From Sphingobium sp. WTD-1 (GTDB lineage: Bacteria; Pseudomonadota; Alphaproteobacteria; Sphingomonadales; Sphingomonadaceae), in contig NZ_CP119127.1 of the NCBI RefSeq assembly GCF_030128825.1, positions 4,515,501-4,579,500 of the forward strand: a stretch of DNA of 64,000 nucleotides, given 5' to 3'. Below, piece after piece: positions 17,289-25,813 of the stretch. Position 1 is the first letter of the stretch. Every line of letters begins with the position of its first letter. The notes under the pieces are model-generated. The model searched no databases. It was given only the letters and a program-made list of their open reading frames with translations, and was not told the DNA's origin. The position numbers and the translations under genes were made by a program.

Positions 17289-17402
17289 GTTCCGCAAGCG
17301 TAACAAGCGTGGAAGATTAGAGTTTCGCGGCCGGGGCCGTGAAGACAGCCAGTTCGCGGGGACGTCGACACTCCCTTCGCGATTTGGGTGGAAGGACCCT
17401 CG

Positions 17403-17436
17403 ACGGCCCGGTGGCGCACCACCGGGCCGTTTTTTT
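17403..17436 (+). terminator. Rho-independent terminator after aceA
   Basis: A 12-bp perfect stem ACGGCCCGGTGG / CCACCGGGCCGT with a CGCA tetraloop is followed directly by a run of T on the plus strand (17431-17436). Orientation fits plus-strand transcripts, that is aceA, although it is about 280 bp beyond the aceA stop. It lies 23 bp before the end of the converging DUF885 gene. Confidence 0.88.
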
Positions 17437-17458
17437 GTCTGCCCCAAAGGGGAGGCGT

Positions 17459-19267
17459 TTAAGCGATCCCGGCCCGCTGGCGCACCGCCTGCTTCAAGAT
17501 GTCGAGCGGCATCGCGCCCAGCGTCAGCACTTCGTGGAACTGTTTGAGATCGAACTTGTCCCCCTGCGCCGCCTTCACTTGCTCGCGCAGGTCGTTCCAC
17601 ACGGTGTGGCCGATCTTGTAGCTGCATGCCTGGCCCGGCCAGACGGTGTAGCGGTCGATCTCGCCCTGGCTGCGGCCGCGCGCGATGCCGGTGGTCGCGA
17701 TGAGGTAATCGGTCGCCTTCTCGCGGCTCCAGCGCTTGGCGTGCATGCCGCTGTCGACCACCAGCCGGGTGGCGCGGAACAGCAGCGACTGGAGATAGCC
17801 GACCTGGCCCAGCGGATCGCCCTTGTACATGCCCATCTCGTCGGCCAGCTGTTCGGAATAGAGCGCCCAGCCCTCGGAATAGCCGCTGTAGAAACCGCGA
17901 CGGCGGATCATCGGGATCGAATCCGATTCCAGCGCCACCGTCACCTGCAGATGATGGCCCGGCACCGCCTCATGATGGGTCAGCGTGGCAAGGCCGAATT
18001 TCGGCCGGTCGAACGTGTCGCGCAGGTTGATGAAATAGATGGCCGGCCGCGACCCGTCGAGCGAGGCATTCTGATAATAGCCGCCCGGCGCGCCCGCCTG
18101 GATCGTCACCGGCACGCGGCGCACCTCGACCGGCGCCTTGGGCACGGTGTTGAACGCCTCGCCCAGCCGCGCCTGCATCGCCTTGATCTGGCTGTTGAGC
18201 TGCGCCAGCAGCGCCTCGCGGCCCGGATCGGTATTGGGATAGAGCTGGTCGGGGCGCTTGTTGAGTGCGACCAGGCGGTCGCCGACTGTGCCCTGGCTCA
18301 TCCCTTCGCCCTTCAGGATCGCGTCGATCCGCGACGAGATGCTGGCGACCTGGTCCAGGCCCATCTGGTGGATTTCGTCGCCGGTCAGCCGGGTCGTGGT
18401 CGCGGCCTCGGCGGCGGCCGCGTAGAAGGCCTCGCCGTCAGGCAGGCGCCAGCAGCCGGCGTCATGCACCGCCTTGGCGCGCAACTGCTGCACCAGCGCG
18501 CGCTGGCGATCGACGGCGGGGAAGACCTTTTCCGCGACGATCTTTTCCGCCTGCGCCCCGCGTTCCGGCGACAGGCCGGCGGCGGCCAGCTTCTTGGCGA
18601 AGCTTGCCACCAGCACGGTCTGGGCGGCGGGCTGGTCGCGCAGCGCCGCCTGCATCTTCATGGTGGTGTCGAGGATATAGTCGGGCGCGAACACGCCCTT
18701 GGCCGCGTCCGCCTTCTGCCGCTCCAGCTCGCCATCCATGCTGACGGGGAAGGCTTCGAGCCGCGCCAGATAGGCGTCGGCATCGGCCGCGTCCTTCACC
18801 CGGTGCTGGCTGTCGAGGAAATCGGGCGTCTCGCGATAGGAGCCGGTGAGCTGGCTGAGGATATAGGGCGCATAGCGGCCCGCCGTCTCGCCATAGGCGA
18901 AACGTTCGCCACCGACCGCGCGGTCGAGCTGATAGGCGACGACATCATAGTCGAGCTGGCTGGCCGGGCTGAGCGCCGCACGGTCCAGGCCCGCCAGTTG
19001 CTTGGCCTGCGTCTTGGTCCGGGCCAGGTCGCGCGCCGCGCCGGCGGCGCTGGTGTCGCTGAGCTTGCCGCGCAGCGCCGCGCGGGCGCCGGTGTCGAGG
19101 CCAAGGCGGGTCGCCTGTTCCGGGCTGTCGTCCAGCCGCTCATAGAAGAAGCCGTCCAGCATGGCGCGCAGGCGGGCGTCCTGCGATCCCGGCTGCGCAA
19201 AGGCGCGCGGGGCGGATGCGGCCAGCGCCGTGGCGCCGCTGGTGGTGAGGAATTGGCGTCGGTTCAC
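17459..19267 (-). CDS. DUF885 family exported protein (putative metallopeptidase fold)
   Basis: A 602-residue protein with an N-terminal Tat-like signal (NRRQFLTTSGATALAASAPRA). The family signature LTHHEAVPGHHLQ (about residues 420-432) carries an HExxxGHH pattern that suggests a zinc peptidase-like site. GWALYSEQLADEMGMY (about 461-476) supplies a second acidic segment. DUF885 proteins are presumed periplasmic hydrolases with unknown substrate. The GTG at 19267 is preferred because AGGGAGC lies just upstream and the twin-arginine signal begins there; a longer ATG frame from 19336 would bury the signal. Transcribed alone. Confidence 0.85.
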   Translation of the reverse strand: MNRRQFLTTSGATALAASAPRAFAQPGSQDARLRAMLDGFFYERLDDSPEQATRLGLDTGARAALRGKLSDTSAAGAARDLARTKTQAKQLAGLDRAALSPASQLDYDVVAYQLDRAVGGERFAYGETAGRYAPYILSQLTGSYRETPDFLDSQHRVKDAADADAYLARLEAFPVSMDGELERQKADAAKGVFAPDYILDTTMKMQAALRDQPAAQTVLVASFAKKLAAAGLSPERGAQAEKIVAEKVFPAVDRQRALVQQLRAKAVHDAGCWRLPDGEAFYAAAAEAATTTRLTGDEIHQMGLDQVASISSRIDAILKGEGMSQGTVGDRLVALNKRPDQLYPNTDPGREALLAQLNSQIKAMQARLGEAFNTVPKAPVEVRRVPVTIQAGAPGGYYQNASLDGSRPAIYFINLRDTFDRPKFGLATLTHHEAVPGHHLQVTVALESDSIPMIRRRGFYSGYSEGWALYSEQLADEMGMYKGDPLGQVGYLQSLLFRATRLVVDSGMHAKRWSREKATDYLIATTGIARGRSQGEIDRYTVWPGQACSYKIGHTVWNDLREQVKAAQGDKFDLKQFHEVLTLGAMPLDILKQAVRQRAGIA

Positions 19268-19675
19268 GAAATGCTCCCTGTTCTGGCCCCGCGCGAACGG
19301 TCGCCCGCCCGCCGGGGTCGCCTTAGTGCCGCGCATATGACGGCTTGGCTAGGGGGCAGGCCAAAATGGGCGGATGAAGGCACGGCTAGCGGGCTGGAAA
19401 CGGCCCGAAGGCGACGCGCCGGTGGAAAGTCAGAACGCGCTTTCCACCCGACTGGGAGAGGGCAACCGGCGACGCAGGTGGAGGATATTCCATTATCGAG
19501 ATGCGCGCTCTTCCGTCTGGCCTTCGGCCATTGGACCAGAGCCGCTCTGTCCTCTTTCTCGCCGCGCGGTCCAGCGCGCACAGCCGGACGACCTGTTCGC
19601 CATTCAATGCGCGCGCTTCCTTCTAATGTCGCCTGACTGTCGCGTCGCGAACGCCGTCCGCATCGCGCCTTTCGC
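19268..19675. other. Intergenic region, no gene recognised
   Basis: About 408 bp between the DUF885 gene and recR. A hairpin GGTGGAAAG (19421-19429) / CTTTCCACC (19440-19448) stands out. A 111-codon frame on the plus strand (19374-19709) has Arg/Ser/Ala-rich composition typical of chance frames in GC-rich DNA and no ribosome site. No RNA gene was recognised. Confidence 0.5.
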
Positions 19676-20272
19676 CTATCCCAGCGGTCGCCGCGCGCGC
19701 AGTGCCTGAGCCAGCGTGCCCTCGTCCAGATAGTCGAGTTCGCCGCCTACCGGCACGCCATGGGCCAATTGGGTCAGGCGGATCGGGAAGCGCTCCAGCC
19801 GTTCGGCCAGATAATGGGCGGTGGTCTGCCCCTCCAGCGTAGCGTTCATCGCCAGCACCACCTCGTCGATGCCACCGGCCTCGACCCGCGTCACCAACGC
19901 ATCGATGCTCAGATCCTCCGGCCGCACGCCTTCCAGCGCGGACAGGCGCCCGCCCAGCACATGAAAGCGGCCGGGGAAGAGGCGCGACTTGTCGAGCGCC
20001 CACAGGTCCGCGACATCCTCCACCACGCACAGCGCCCGCGCATCGCGGCGCGGATCGGCACAGATGCCGCAGGGATCGACTGTGTCGACATTGCCGCAGG
20101 TCTGGCAGGTGACCAGCCGATCATTGACCGCCGCCAGCGCGCGCAGCAGCGGCTCCAGCGCGCCCTCGCGCTTCTTGAGCAGATGCAGCACCGCGCGGCG
20201 TGCCGAGCGGGGGCCAAGGCCGGGCAGTCGCGACAGCGCCTGGGTCAGCGTCTCGATTTCTGGGGATGCCAT
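19676..20272 (-). CDS. recR: Recombination mediator RecR
   Basis: A 198-residue RecR. An N-terminal helix-hairpin-helix ([20 protein letters not shown], about residues 13-32), a C4 zinc finger (CQTCGNVD...CGICAD, about 56-73) and a Toprim domain with [11 protein letters not shown] and the [12 protein letters not shown]-terminus are all present in order. It loads RecA at single-strand gaps with RecO and RecF. The start ATG at 20272 gives the standard length. It is divergent from fmt. In many genomes recR follows dnaX; that link is absent here. Confidence 0.95.
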   Translation of the reverse strand: MASPEIETLTQALSRLPGLGPRSARRAVLHLLKKREGALEPLLRALAAVNDRLVTCQTCGNVDTVDPCGICADPRRDARALCVVEDVADLWALDKSRLFPGRFHVLGGRLSALEGVRPEDLSIDALVTRVEAGGIDEVVLAMNATLEGQTTAHYLAERLERFPIRLTQLAHGVPVGGELDYLDEGTLAQALRARRPLG

Positions 20273-20448
20273 GGAACCGAGATAAGGGCTTGCAAGTCGT
20301 CCCGACAAGAGGTTTGAGAGCGATCTTGGAAATAGGCCCCAGGCAGATTTCAAATGCGGTGCCAGCCCGCCCCCATCCGGCCACCCAACGGCAGTATCTT
20401 GAGGGTGGCCGGGTGGGGGAGCGGGCTGGTGCGGGAAGCGGAAAAACT

Positions 20449-21357
20449 ATGCGTATCATTTACATGGGCACCCCCGATTTCGCCGTTCCAGCGCTCGATG
20501 CACTGGTGAAGGCCGGGCATGACATCGTCGCCGTCTATAGCCAGCCGCCCCGCCCGGCCGGCCGTGGCAAGGCGCTGCGCCCCTCCCCGGTCCAGGCCCG
20601 TGCCGAGCAACTGGGGATCGAGGTGCGCACGCCCGTCTCGCTGAAGGACGAGGCGGTGCAGGCGGAATTCGCCGCGCTCGACGCCGATGTTGCGGTGGTC
20701 GCCGCCTATGGGCTGATCCTTCCGCGCGCGATCCTGGCGATGCCGCGCCATGGCTGCCTCAACATCCATGGCTCGCTGCTGCCGCGCTGGCGCGGCGCCG
20801 CGCCGGTGCAGCGCGCGATCCTGTCCGGCGACAATGTCACCGGCGTCACCATCATGGACATGGAGGCCGGACTCGACACCGGTCCCATGCGCGCCAAGCA
20901 TGTCACCCCGGTCGAGGACAAGACGGCGGGCGAGTTGACGGCCGAACTGGCGCAGGCCGGCGCCGATCTGATGATCGATGTGCTCGATGATCTTGCCGGC
21001 CATCCGCCGGTGGTCCAGCCCGAAGAGGGCGTCACCTATGCCGCCAAGATCGACAAGGCGGAGGCACGGATCGATTTCAGCCGCGACGCGCATCAGGTCG
21101 AACGCCAGGTCCGCGCCTTCAATCCCTTTCCCGGCGCCTTCTTCGAATATGGCGGCGAACGCTTCCGCATCCTCGCCGCCACGGTCGAGGATCATGCCGG
21201 GCCGGCGGGCGAGCTGCTCGACCACAGCCTGTTGATCGGCTGCGGCCATGGCGCCATCCGTCCGACGCTGATCCAGCGCGCGGGCAAGGCGGCGATGTCG
21301 GCGGGCGAATTGCTGCGCGGCTTCGACATGCCCACCGGCAGCCGGGTCGACGCCTGA
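20449..21357 (+). CDS. fmt: Methionyl-tRNA formyltransferase
   Basis: A 302-residue Fmt, formylating initiator Met-tRNA with 10-formyl-THF. The N-terminal Rossmann part ([20 protein letters not shown]), the catalytic [15 protein letters not shown] segment (about residues 104-118) and DTGPM (about 142-146) are intact, followed by the OB-like C-terminal tRNA-binding domain. The ATG at 20449 is the family-standard start. Four bases separate it from truA, so fmt-truA form an operon. The usual def gene is not adjacent. Confidence 0.97.
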   Translation: MRIIYMGTPDFAVPALDALVKAGHDIVAVYSQPPRPAGRGKALRPSPVQARAEQLGIEVRTPVSLKDEAVQAEFAALDADVAVVAAYGLILPRAILAMPRHGCLNIHGSLLPRWRGAAPVQRAILSGDNVTGVTIMDMEAGLDTGPMRAKHVTPVEDKTAGELTAELAQAGADLMIDVLDDLAGHPPVVQPEEGVTYAAKIDKAEARIDFSRDAHQVERQVRAFNPFPGAFFEYGGERFRILAATVEDHAGPAGELLDHSLLIGCGHGAIRPTLIQRAGKAAMSAGELLRGFDMPTGSRVDA

Positions 21358-21361
21358 GCCG

Positions 21362-22120
21362 ATGGCCCGTTTCGCCTTCACCGTCGAATTTGACGGCCGC
21401 CCGTTCATGGGCTGGCAGCGTCAGGCCCATGGCCCCAGCGTCCAGCAGGCGATCGAGGATGCGATCCATGCCGTCACTGGCGAGCGCGCGATCCTGCACG
21501 CCGCCGGCCGCACCGATGCCGGCGTCCATGGCCTGGCCATGCGGGCCCATGCCGATGTCGAAAAGCCGCTGACACCCTTTCGCCTGATGGAGGCGATCAA
21601 TGCCAAGCTGCGGCCCCATCCGGTTGCGATCCTCGCCTGTGAGGAGGTCGCGCCGGACTGGCATGCCCGTTTCTCCTGCCTGGGCCGCGCCTATATCTAT
21701 CGCATCGCCAACCGCCGTGCACCGCTGACCCTGGAATCGGGTCTCGCCTGGCGGGTGATCCAGCCACTCGACGCCGATGCGATGCACGACGCGGCGCAGA
21801 TTCTCGTCGGCCAGCATGATTTCACCACCTTCCGCTCGGTCCATTGCCAGGCGGCCAGTCCGCTGAAGTCACTGGCGATGCTGGACGTGGAGCGACAGGG
21901 CGATCGCATTGCCATCCGGGCGGAGGCGCGATCCTTCCTCCATCATCAGGTCCGCTCGATGGTCGGCTGCCTCGCGATGGTCGGCATGGGCCGCTGGAGC
22001 GCGGAGGATCTGCGCGATGCGCTGGAGGCGCGCGACCGGGCCCGGCTGGCGCTCAACGCGCCGCCCGACGGCCTCTATTTCGTGCGCGCCGATTATAGCA
22101 GCGCGGTGGTCACCAGCTGA
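21362..22120 (+). CDS. truA: tRNA pseudouridine(38-40) synthase TruA
   Basis: A 252-residue TruA converting uridines 38-40 in tRNA anticodon stems to pseudouridine. The catalytic Asp is D52 in GRTDAGVHG. The start [16 protein letters not shown] and C-terminal [13 protein letters not shown] are family hallmarks. Second gene of the fmt-truA operon. Its last 28 bases overlap the converging PAS-GGDEF gene, an unusually deep convergent overlap that could cause antisense interference. Confidence 0.97.
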   Translation: MARFAFTVEFDGRPFMGWQRQAHGPSVQQAIEDAIHAVTGERAILHAAGRTDAGVHGLAMRAHADVEKPLTPFRLMEAINAKLRPHPVAILACEEVAPDWHARFSCLGRAYIYRIANRRAPLTLESGLAWRVIQPLDADAMHDAAQILVGQHDFTTFRSVHCQAASPLKSLAMLDVERQGDRIAIRAEARSFLHHQVRSMVGCLAMVGMGRWSAEDLRDALEARDRARLALNAPPDGLYFVRADYSSAVVTS

Positions 22121-23085
22121 TTCTTGCCGGCACGCTTAGCCGCCAGCATCACCTCGTCCGCGCGCGCCACGATGCTGTCCAGTTCGGTGTCATCGTCGGG
22201 GATCAGCGTGACCAGGCCAAAGCTGCCGCTGACACCGCCATGCGCGCCGCCCAGCGTCATCAGTCCGACGCGCAGCGCCTCGCCCAGATCCGCGCCTTCC
22301 TCGTCGACCAGCAGCACAAATCCGTCGCCGCCCATCCGCGCCACGACATGGCGAGTGGCGACCATATCCTCGATCAGCCGCGCCACATCGACCAGGCAAC
22401 GATCGCCGGCGCTATGCCCGCGACTGTCGTTCAATTGCTTGAACCCGTCGAGATCGAGATAGATCAGGCTGACGGCGCGATGCGCCTCGGCTGCCTGCCG
22501 CAACAAGGCCCGCGCCCGCACCACGAAGCCACGGCGGTTGAGCAGGCCGGTCAGCGGATCATGGACCGCATCGAAATGCGCCTGCCGCATCTCCGACAGA
22601 TCCTCGACCACCGCGACATAGAATTCGGGCGCATCCCGCTCGTCACGCACCAGCGCCACGGTGAGGTTGATCCAGATCAGCGAACCGTCCGCGCGAATAT
22701 AGCGCTTCTCCAGCGTATAGCGCTGCAACTCCCCCTGATGCAGCCGGCCGAGCAGCGCGACATCGGCATCCAGATCATCGGGATGGGTGATCTGCTGGAA
22801 CCCCAGCCGCATCAGCATCGCGGCAGAATAGCCGGTAATCTCCTCGAAGCGGGGATTGACGGTGAGGAAGGTGCCGTCGAGCGCGACATGGGCTATGCCG
22901 ACCGGCGCATGCAGGAAGGTCGCCTGGAACCGGCGCTCCGCATTGGCCAGATTGGCCTGGATCGCCTGCGCCTCCTGGCTCAGCGCGCGCGCGACATGGG
23001 TCAGACGGTCGATCCGGCAGATCGCATCCGGGGTCATCACGGTATCGCGATCAGGGACGATGGACGGGGCGGAAGCGATGGGCAC
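22093..23085 (-). CDS. PAS-GGDEF domain protein with altered active site (GGDGF)
   Basis: A 330-residue cytoplasmic protein. A PAS domain (about residues 48-165, with [21 protein letters not shown]) is followed by a GGDEF domain (about 165-327, [17 protein letters not shown]). The active-site loop reads [12 protein letters not shown], so the second acidic residue of GGDEF is replaced by Gly, and no clear RxxD I-site precedes it (RHVVARM). It may be a weak cyclase, a GTP-binding sensor, or inactive. It overlaps truA by 28 bp at the 3' ends. Start ATG 23085 could instead be the internal ATG at residue 17. Confidence 0.85.
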   Translation of the reverse strand: MPIASAPSIVPDRDTVMTPDAICRIDRLTHVARALSQEAQAIQANLANAERRFQATFLHAPVGIAHVALDGTFLTVNPRFEEITGYSAAMLMRLGFQQITHPDDLDADVALLGRLHQGELQRYTLEKRYIRADGSLIWINLTVALVRDERDAPEFYVAVVEDLSEMRQAHFDAVHDPLTGLLNRRGFVVRARALLRQAAEAHRAVSLIYLDLDGFKQLNDSRGHSAGDRCLVDVARLIEDMVATRHVVARMGGDGFVLLVDEEGADLGEALRVGLMTLGGAHGGVSGSFGLVTLIPDDDTELDSIVARADEVMLAAKRAGKNQLVTTALL

Positions 23086-23178
23086 GATGGGCGACTATTC
23101 TTTCCTGACTTTGTCGCCTCCTCCTGCACCCAACAAGGTAAAGACTCTCTTTAGATTACGTAATTTGCTGACCACCGC

Positions 23179-23901
23179 CTATTGGAGCCGGGCGCGGAAC
23201 GGGGTGAAGTCGGTGCCCTCGTCATAGACGTCGAGCCCTTCGCGACGCTTGAGACCGTTCACCACCACATAGGTGACCGGCGTCAGCACCGCTTCCCAGC
23301 CGACCTTCATCGCCCAGTTGGTGACCATCACGGTCAGCACCTGCGTCGTGGTCCAGTCGCCATAGAAAGCGAGCGGGTAGAAGAGCAGGCTGTCCACACC
23401 CTGCCCCACCACCGTCGATCCGATGGTGCGCATCCACAAATGCCGCCCTTGTGTCAGGACCTTCATCTTGGCCAGCACGAAGCTGTTGGCCAGTTCCCCC
23501 GCCCAGAAGGCGCAAAGCGAGGCGAAGACGATTCGCCAGGTGCTTCCGAACACCGCCTCATAGGCTTTCTGGTCGGGCCAGCCCTCGGCCGGCGGCAAGG
23601 CCACCACCACCCAGCTCATCAGCGCCATGAACAGCATCGCGGCAAAGCCCGCCCAAACGCAGCGCCGTGCGCGCGCATAGCCATAGACCTCTGTCAGCAC
23701 ATCGCCGATCACATAGCCGAGCGGAAAGAAGAGGATGCCCGCACCAAAGGTTACGCCGCCCAGCGACGACAGCTTGGCCGCACCGATCAGGTTGGACAGC
23801 AGTAATATGGCGACGAAGGCCGCCATGAAGAAATCATAATAGCGCAGCGGCCGTGCGCCCAGCACGGTCGCGTCGATTTTCCGGATGCCCGCGTCGCTCA
23901 T
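23179..23901 (-). CDS. Queuosine precursor transporter (YhhQ family)
   Basis: A 240-residue membrane protein with about six hydrophobic segments. LLLSNLIGAAKL, FPLGYVIGDVLTEVYGY and WAGELANSFVLAKMKV are signatures of the YhhQ/QPTR family, which imports preQ0/preQ1-type queuosine precursors. Two in-frame starts, 23901 (MSDAGIRK) and 23913 (MHRRMSDAG), are possible; I give the shorter. The gene is divergent from tRNA-Arg(TCT), 87 bp away, and marks the last core gene before the island. Confidence 0.88.
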   Translation of the reverse strand: MSDAGIRKIDATVLGARPLRYYDFFMAAFVAILLLSNLIGAAKLSSLGGVTFGAGILFFPLGYVIGDVLTEVYGYARARRCVWAGFAAMLFMALMSWVVVALPPAEGWPDQKAYEAVFGSTWRIVFASLCAFWAGELANSFVLAKMKVLTQGRHLWMRTIGSTVVGQGVDSLLFYPLAFYGDWTTTQVLTVMVTNWAMKVGWEAVLTPVTYVVVNGLKRREGLDVYDEGTDFTPFRARLQ

Positions 23902-23988
23902 CCTTCGGTGCATATCCCGCCGACACACGATTGCAACGGTTGCGAAAGATTGCGCCGCGCGCCAAGCCCCGCTATCGCTCCCGCGCAC

Positions 23989-24065
23989 GGCCCCGTAGCT
24001 CAGTTGGATAGAGCATTCGCCTTCTAAGCGAATGGTCGCAGGTTCGAATCCTGCCGGGGTCGCCA
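23989..24065 (+). tRNA. tRNA-Arg (anticodon TCT); likely island attachment site
   Basis: A 77-nt cloverleaf: acceptor GGCCCCG pairs with CGGGGTC (one G-U), the anticodon stem TTCGC/GCGAA holds loop CTTCTAA (anticodon TCT), the T-arm contains GGTTCGAATCC, and CCA is encoded. The accessory island begins immediately after its 3' end, a classic tRNA integration geometry. No second copy of the tRNA 3' end and no integrase gene were seen in this window. Confidence 0.97.
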
Positions 24066-24129
24066 ACAGAATATCGGTTGTCAGTAAGACTGCTCCTTTG
24101 CTTCATTTTCGTGATCCTCTGAGAGGCAG

Positions 24130-24151
24130 AATTGGCCGATTTCGGCCAATT
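24130..24151. repeat. 22-bp palindrome after tRNA-Arg
   Basis: AATTGGCCGA and TCGGCCAATT are exact inverted arms separated by two T. It lies 65 bp past the tRNA 3' end, in the likely junction of the island. On the plus strand GGTTTTAG follows closely, so it could also terminate the tRNA transcript. No gene is recognised in 24066-24216. Confidence 0.6.
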
Positions 24152-24216
24152 CGGTTTTAGAGGGTGTAGTGAAGTATGCGGTTTCCGCCGTCAGCGAAGA
24201 GTTAGGAACGTCCCAT

Positions 24217-24471
24217 TCAGGACGGCAAATCGAGGCGATCGAGTATCCGTTTGAGCAATGCCCAAGGTCCATCCCGGCGCGGATGCGATGATATTCCCAC
24301 CCGGGTATCCATCCCCTGCACCCCTAGCCGGCGGTTCTCGCACTGGACGATCCGGGCGGTGTAATCGCTGACGTCCGCCAGCCTACTCTCGTTCTCGATC
24401 TTCATCTGAGCGATATCGAAGGCCGTTGTTTCGTCGCCACCTGGCCAGATTGTGATCGTGACGATCATCAT
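24217..24471 (-). CDS. Small conserved hypothetical protein
   Basis: An 84-residue protein beginning MMIVTITIWPGGDETTAFDI. The pattern TIWPGGD, then a helix, then ADVSDYTARI and a C-terminal GPWALLKRILDRL resembles a small family I recall from sphingomonad plasmids and integrative elements, of unknown function. No membrane segment or catalytic motif is visible. It lies 15 bp downstream of the next gene on the same strand, so the two probably form an operon reading towards the tRNA. Confidence 0.6.
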   Translation of the reverse strand: MMIVTITIWPGGDETTAFDIAQMKIENESRLADVSDYTARIVQCENRRLGVQGMDTRVGISSHPRRDGPWALLKRILDRLDLPS

Positions 24472-24486
24472 GACCTGCGCGCCTCT

Positions 24487-25239
24487 CTACGGCGCGAACC
24501 TGGATTCGAGTTGCAGGTCCAGTCCCTCGGCCAACGCACTTTGGGGGTTGCTGGCCACCATCGCCAAGATCGCCCCCATCGCGTCCGACACCATAGAGAC
24601 CGCCAGCGGGTTGCTCGCGTCGTACCCTCTGCGGACCTCAGCCTGGTCCGCCAACTGTCTTCCATAACGAAGTCTGAGCAATCCTCTCGCCTCGGCGAGA
24701 TCGCAGGCCATCATCGCATGGTAGACATGGTGGATCTGATCCACCCGCACATCGACGATCGTCGCGGTGTAAAGCGTCCGACCATGTTCGACACTGTCCC
24801 GGTCCCTGCCGGTATTCCAGAGCCCTCCGGCCACCGTCTCTCCGGTCATGCCCGCGTCACGACGGAGGATTTGATCGACCAGATCACTTGGCATGCCCAG
24901 TTCCAGATCGAGTGAGTGGAACATGATACACCTCATCAACCCCGGCGCGGTCAAACACGCTTCCAGCGGTCGCGCTCCGTCAAACGGAGGCTGCGGGCTA
25001 TACAGCCAGGCCAATGGATCGGACGGCAAGCTGTCACGCTCAAACCGAGCGCCGGTTTCAACGGCCGCTATCACGAGGCGATCGACCATCTTGTAGGTCA
25101 AATCGAATGACACATCGTCGGGGCTATCGCTGGCTAGCGGATCAGGGCGTCCCAACAGAGCTGAAGTGGTAAAGTAATCCAGCGCTGAGCGCTGGGTCCG
25201 GGCAGCTATTCTCTGTTCGTACATCTCATGCGTCAGCAT
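24487..25239 (-). CDS. Hypothetical protein with a DUF2384-like stretch
   Basis: A 250-residue soluble protein starting MLTHEMYEQRIAARTQRSAL. The ATG at 25239 follows AAAGGG seven bases upstream, better than the longer frame from 25320. Residues about 79-100 (AWLYSPQPPFDGARPLEACL) resemble the W-L-x-x-P-N-P-x-L-x-G-x-x-P segment of the MbcA/ParS/Xre antitoxin C-terminal domain (DUF2384), but no HTH or partner RES toxin is adjacent. Its second half (VDQIHHVYHAMMACDLAEARGLLRLR) is not recognised. Function unknown; I give the similarity only as a lead. Confidence 0.55.
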   Translation of the reverse strand: MLTHEMYEQRIAARTQRSALDYFTTSALLGRPDPLASDSPDDVSFDLTYKMVDRLVIAAVETGARFERDSLPSDPLAWLYSPQPPFDGARPLEACLTAPGLMRCIMFHSLDLELGMPSDLVDQILRRDAGMTGETVAGGLWNTGRDRDSVEHGRTLYTATIVDVRVDQIHHVYHAMMACDLAEARGLLRLRYGRQLADQAEVRRGYDASNPLAVSMVSDAMGAILAMVASNPQSALAEGLDLQLESRFAP

Positions 25240-25415
25240 TGCGAAACCCTTTCTGTCACCATCCTTTTCAAAAGAAGCCTGCGCGAGTCGCTTGCTCCAC
25301 TTGCAGACTTGTACATTCATTTCAATGATTCTGGAATCATAGAATTGAACGATGTCCGATTTGCTGTTTCAACGGACGTCGAAACGGACATTGGCCGGTA
25401 CATTGTTGGTTTGGC

Positions 25416-25433
25416 TGACGGATCTGTCCGTCA
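25416..25433. promoter_or_regulatory. Operator-like palindrome upstream of HTH gene
   Basis: TGACGGA and TCCGTCA are exact inverted arms around TCTG. Nearby 25366-25396 contains two direct ACGGAC copies. The cluster lies between the divergent 24487-25239 gene and the HTH gene at 25478, a natural place for autoregulation by an ArsR-type dimer. Inference only. Confidence 0.45.
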
Positions 25434-25477
25434 CTAACCGTTTGACCGGTTGGGATGGATCGCTGATAGTCTGGCCC

Positions 25478-25762
25478 ATGGACTCATCAGCAATGGTCGA
25501 GGCCCTGGCTGCGCTGGGGCAACCGACTCGGCATGATATCTACCGCCTCCTCGCCCGGGCGCCTGAAGGCCTGCCGGCGGGAGAAATCGCGCGCCACCTC
25601 AATGTCGCTGCAAACACGCTATCTTCCCACCTGGGAATTCTATCGCGTGCCCACCTGGTCTCTTCGCGCCGTGCGGGAAAACAGGTGATCTATCGGGCTG
25701 ATACAGCCGCAGCGTCGTCCATCAGCACATACCTCAATGGTCTGGCCTCAGTGACGCCCTGA
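25478..25762 (+). CDS. ArsR-type winged-helix regulator
   Basis: A 94-residue regulator, MDSSAMVEALAALGQPTRHD onwards. The ArsR winged helix is clear: ALGQPTRHDIYRLLARAPEG, GEIARHLNVAANTLSSHLGIL (recognition helix) and a wing SSRRAGKQVIYRA. The metal-binding ELCVCDL motif of ArsR/SmtB is absent, so this is a non-metal or redox/other ligand subgroup. ATG 25478 is preferred to the frame opening at 25352, whose first 42 residues look non-coding. It is 51 bp upstream of the TnsB-like gene on the same strand and may control the cargo that follows. Confidence 0.8.
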   Translation: MDSSAMVEALAALGQPTRHDIYRLLARAPEGLPAGEIARHLNVAANTLSSHLGILSRAHLVSSRRAGKQVIYRADTAAASSISTYLNGLASVTP

Positions 25763-25813
25763 ATTTTCTGAATACGCTCAGCTTCGCTCCTCGAAACTCA
25801 GGAGTGAAGAAAA

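Noticed and set aside
17289..17402. Possible small RNA before the terminator at 17403
   Set aside because: No promoter or conserved RNA fold recognised; the terminator is adequately explained by aceA read-through.
19374..19709. 111-codon frame between the DUF885 gene and recR
   Set aside because: No ribosome site, random-like composition, overlaps the recR end.
24081..24272. 63-codon minus frame after tRNA-Arg(TCT)
   Set aside because: Overlaps the 24217 gene, includes the 22-bp palindrome, and no coding signature could be seen.
25366..25433. Tn7-like left end beginning TGTTTCAACGGAC
   Set aside because: Only short ACGGAC repeats are present and no matching sequence was found near the other candidate end; an operator for the HTH gene is the simpler reading.
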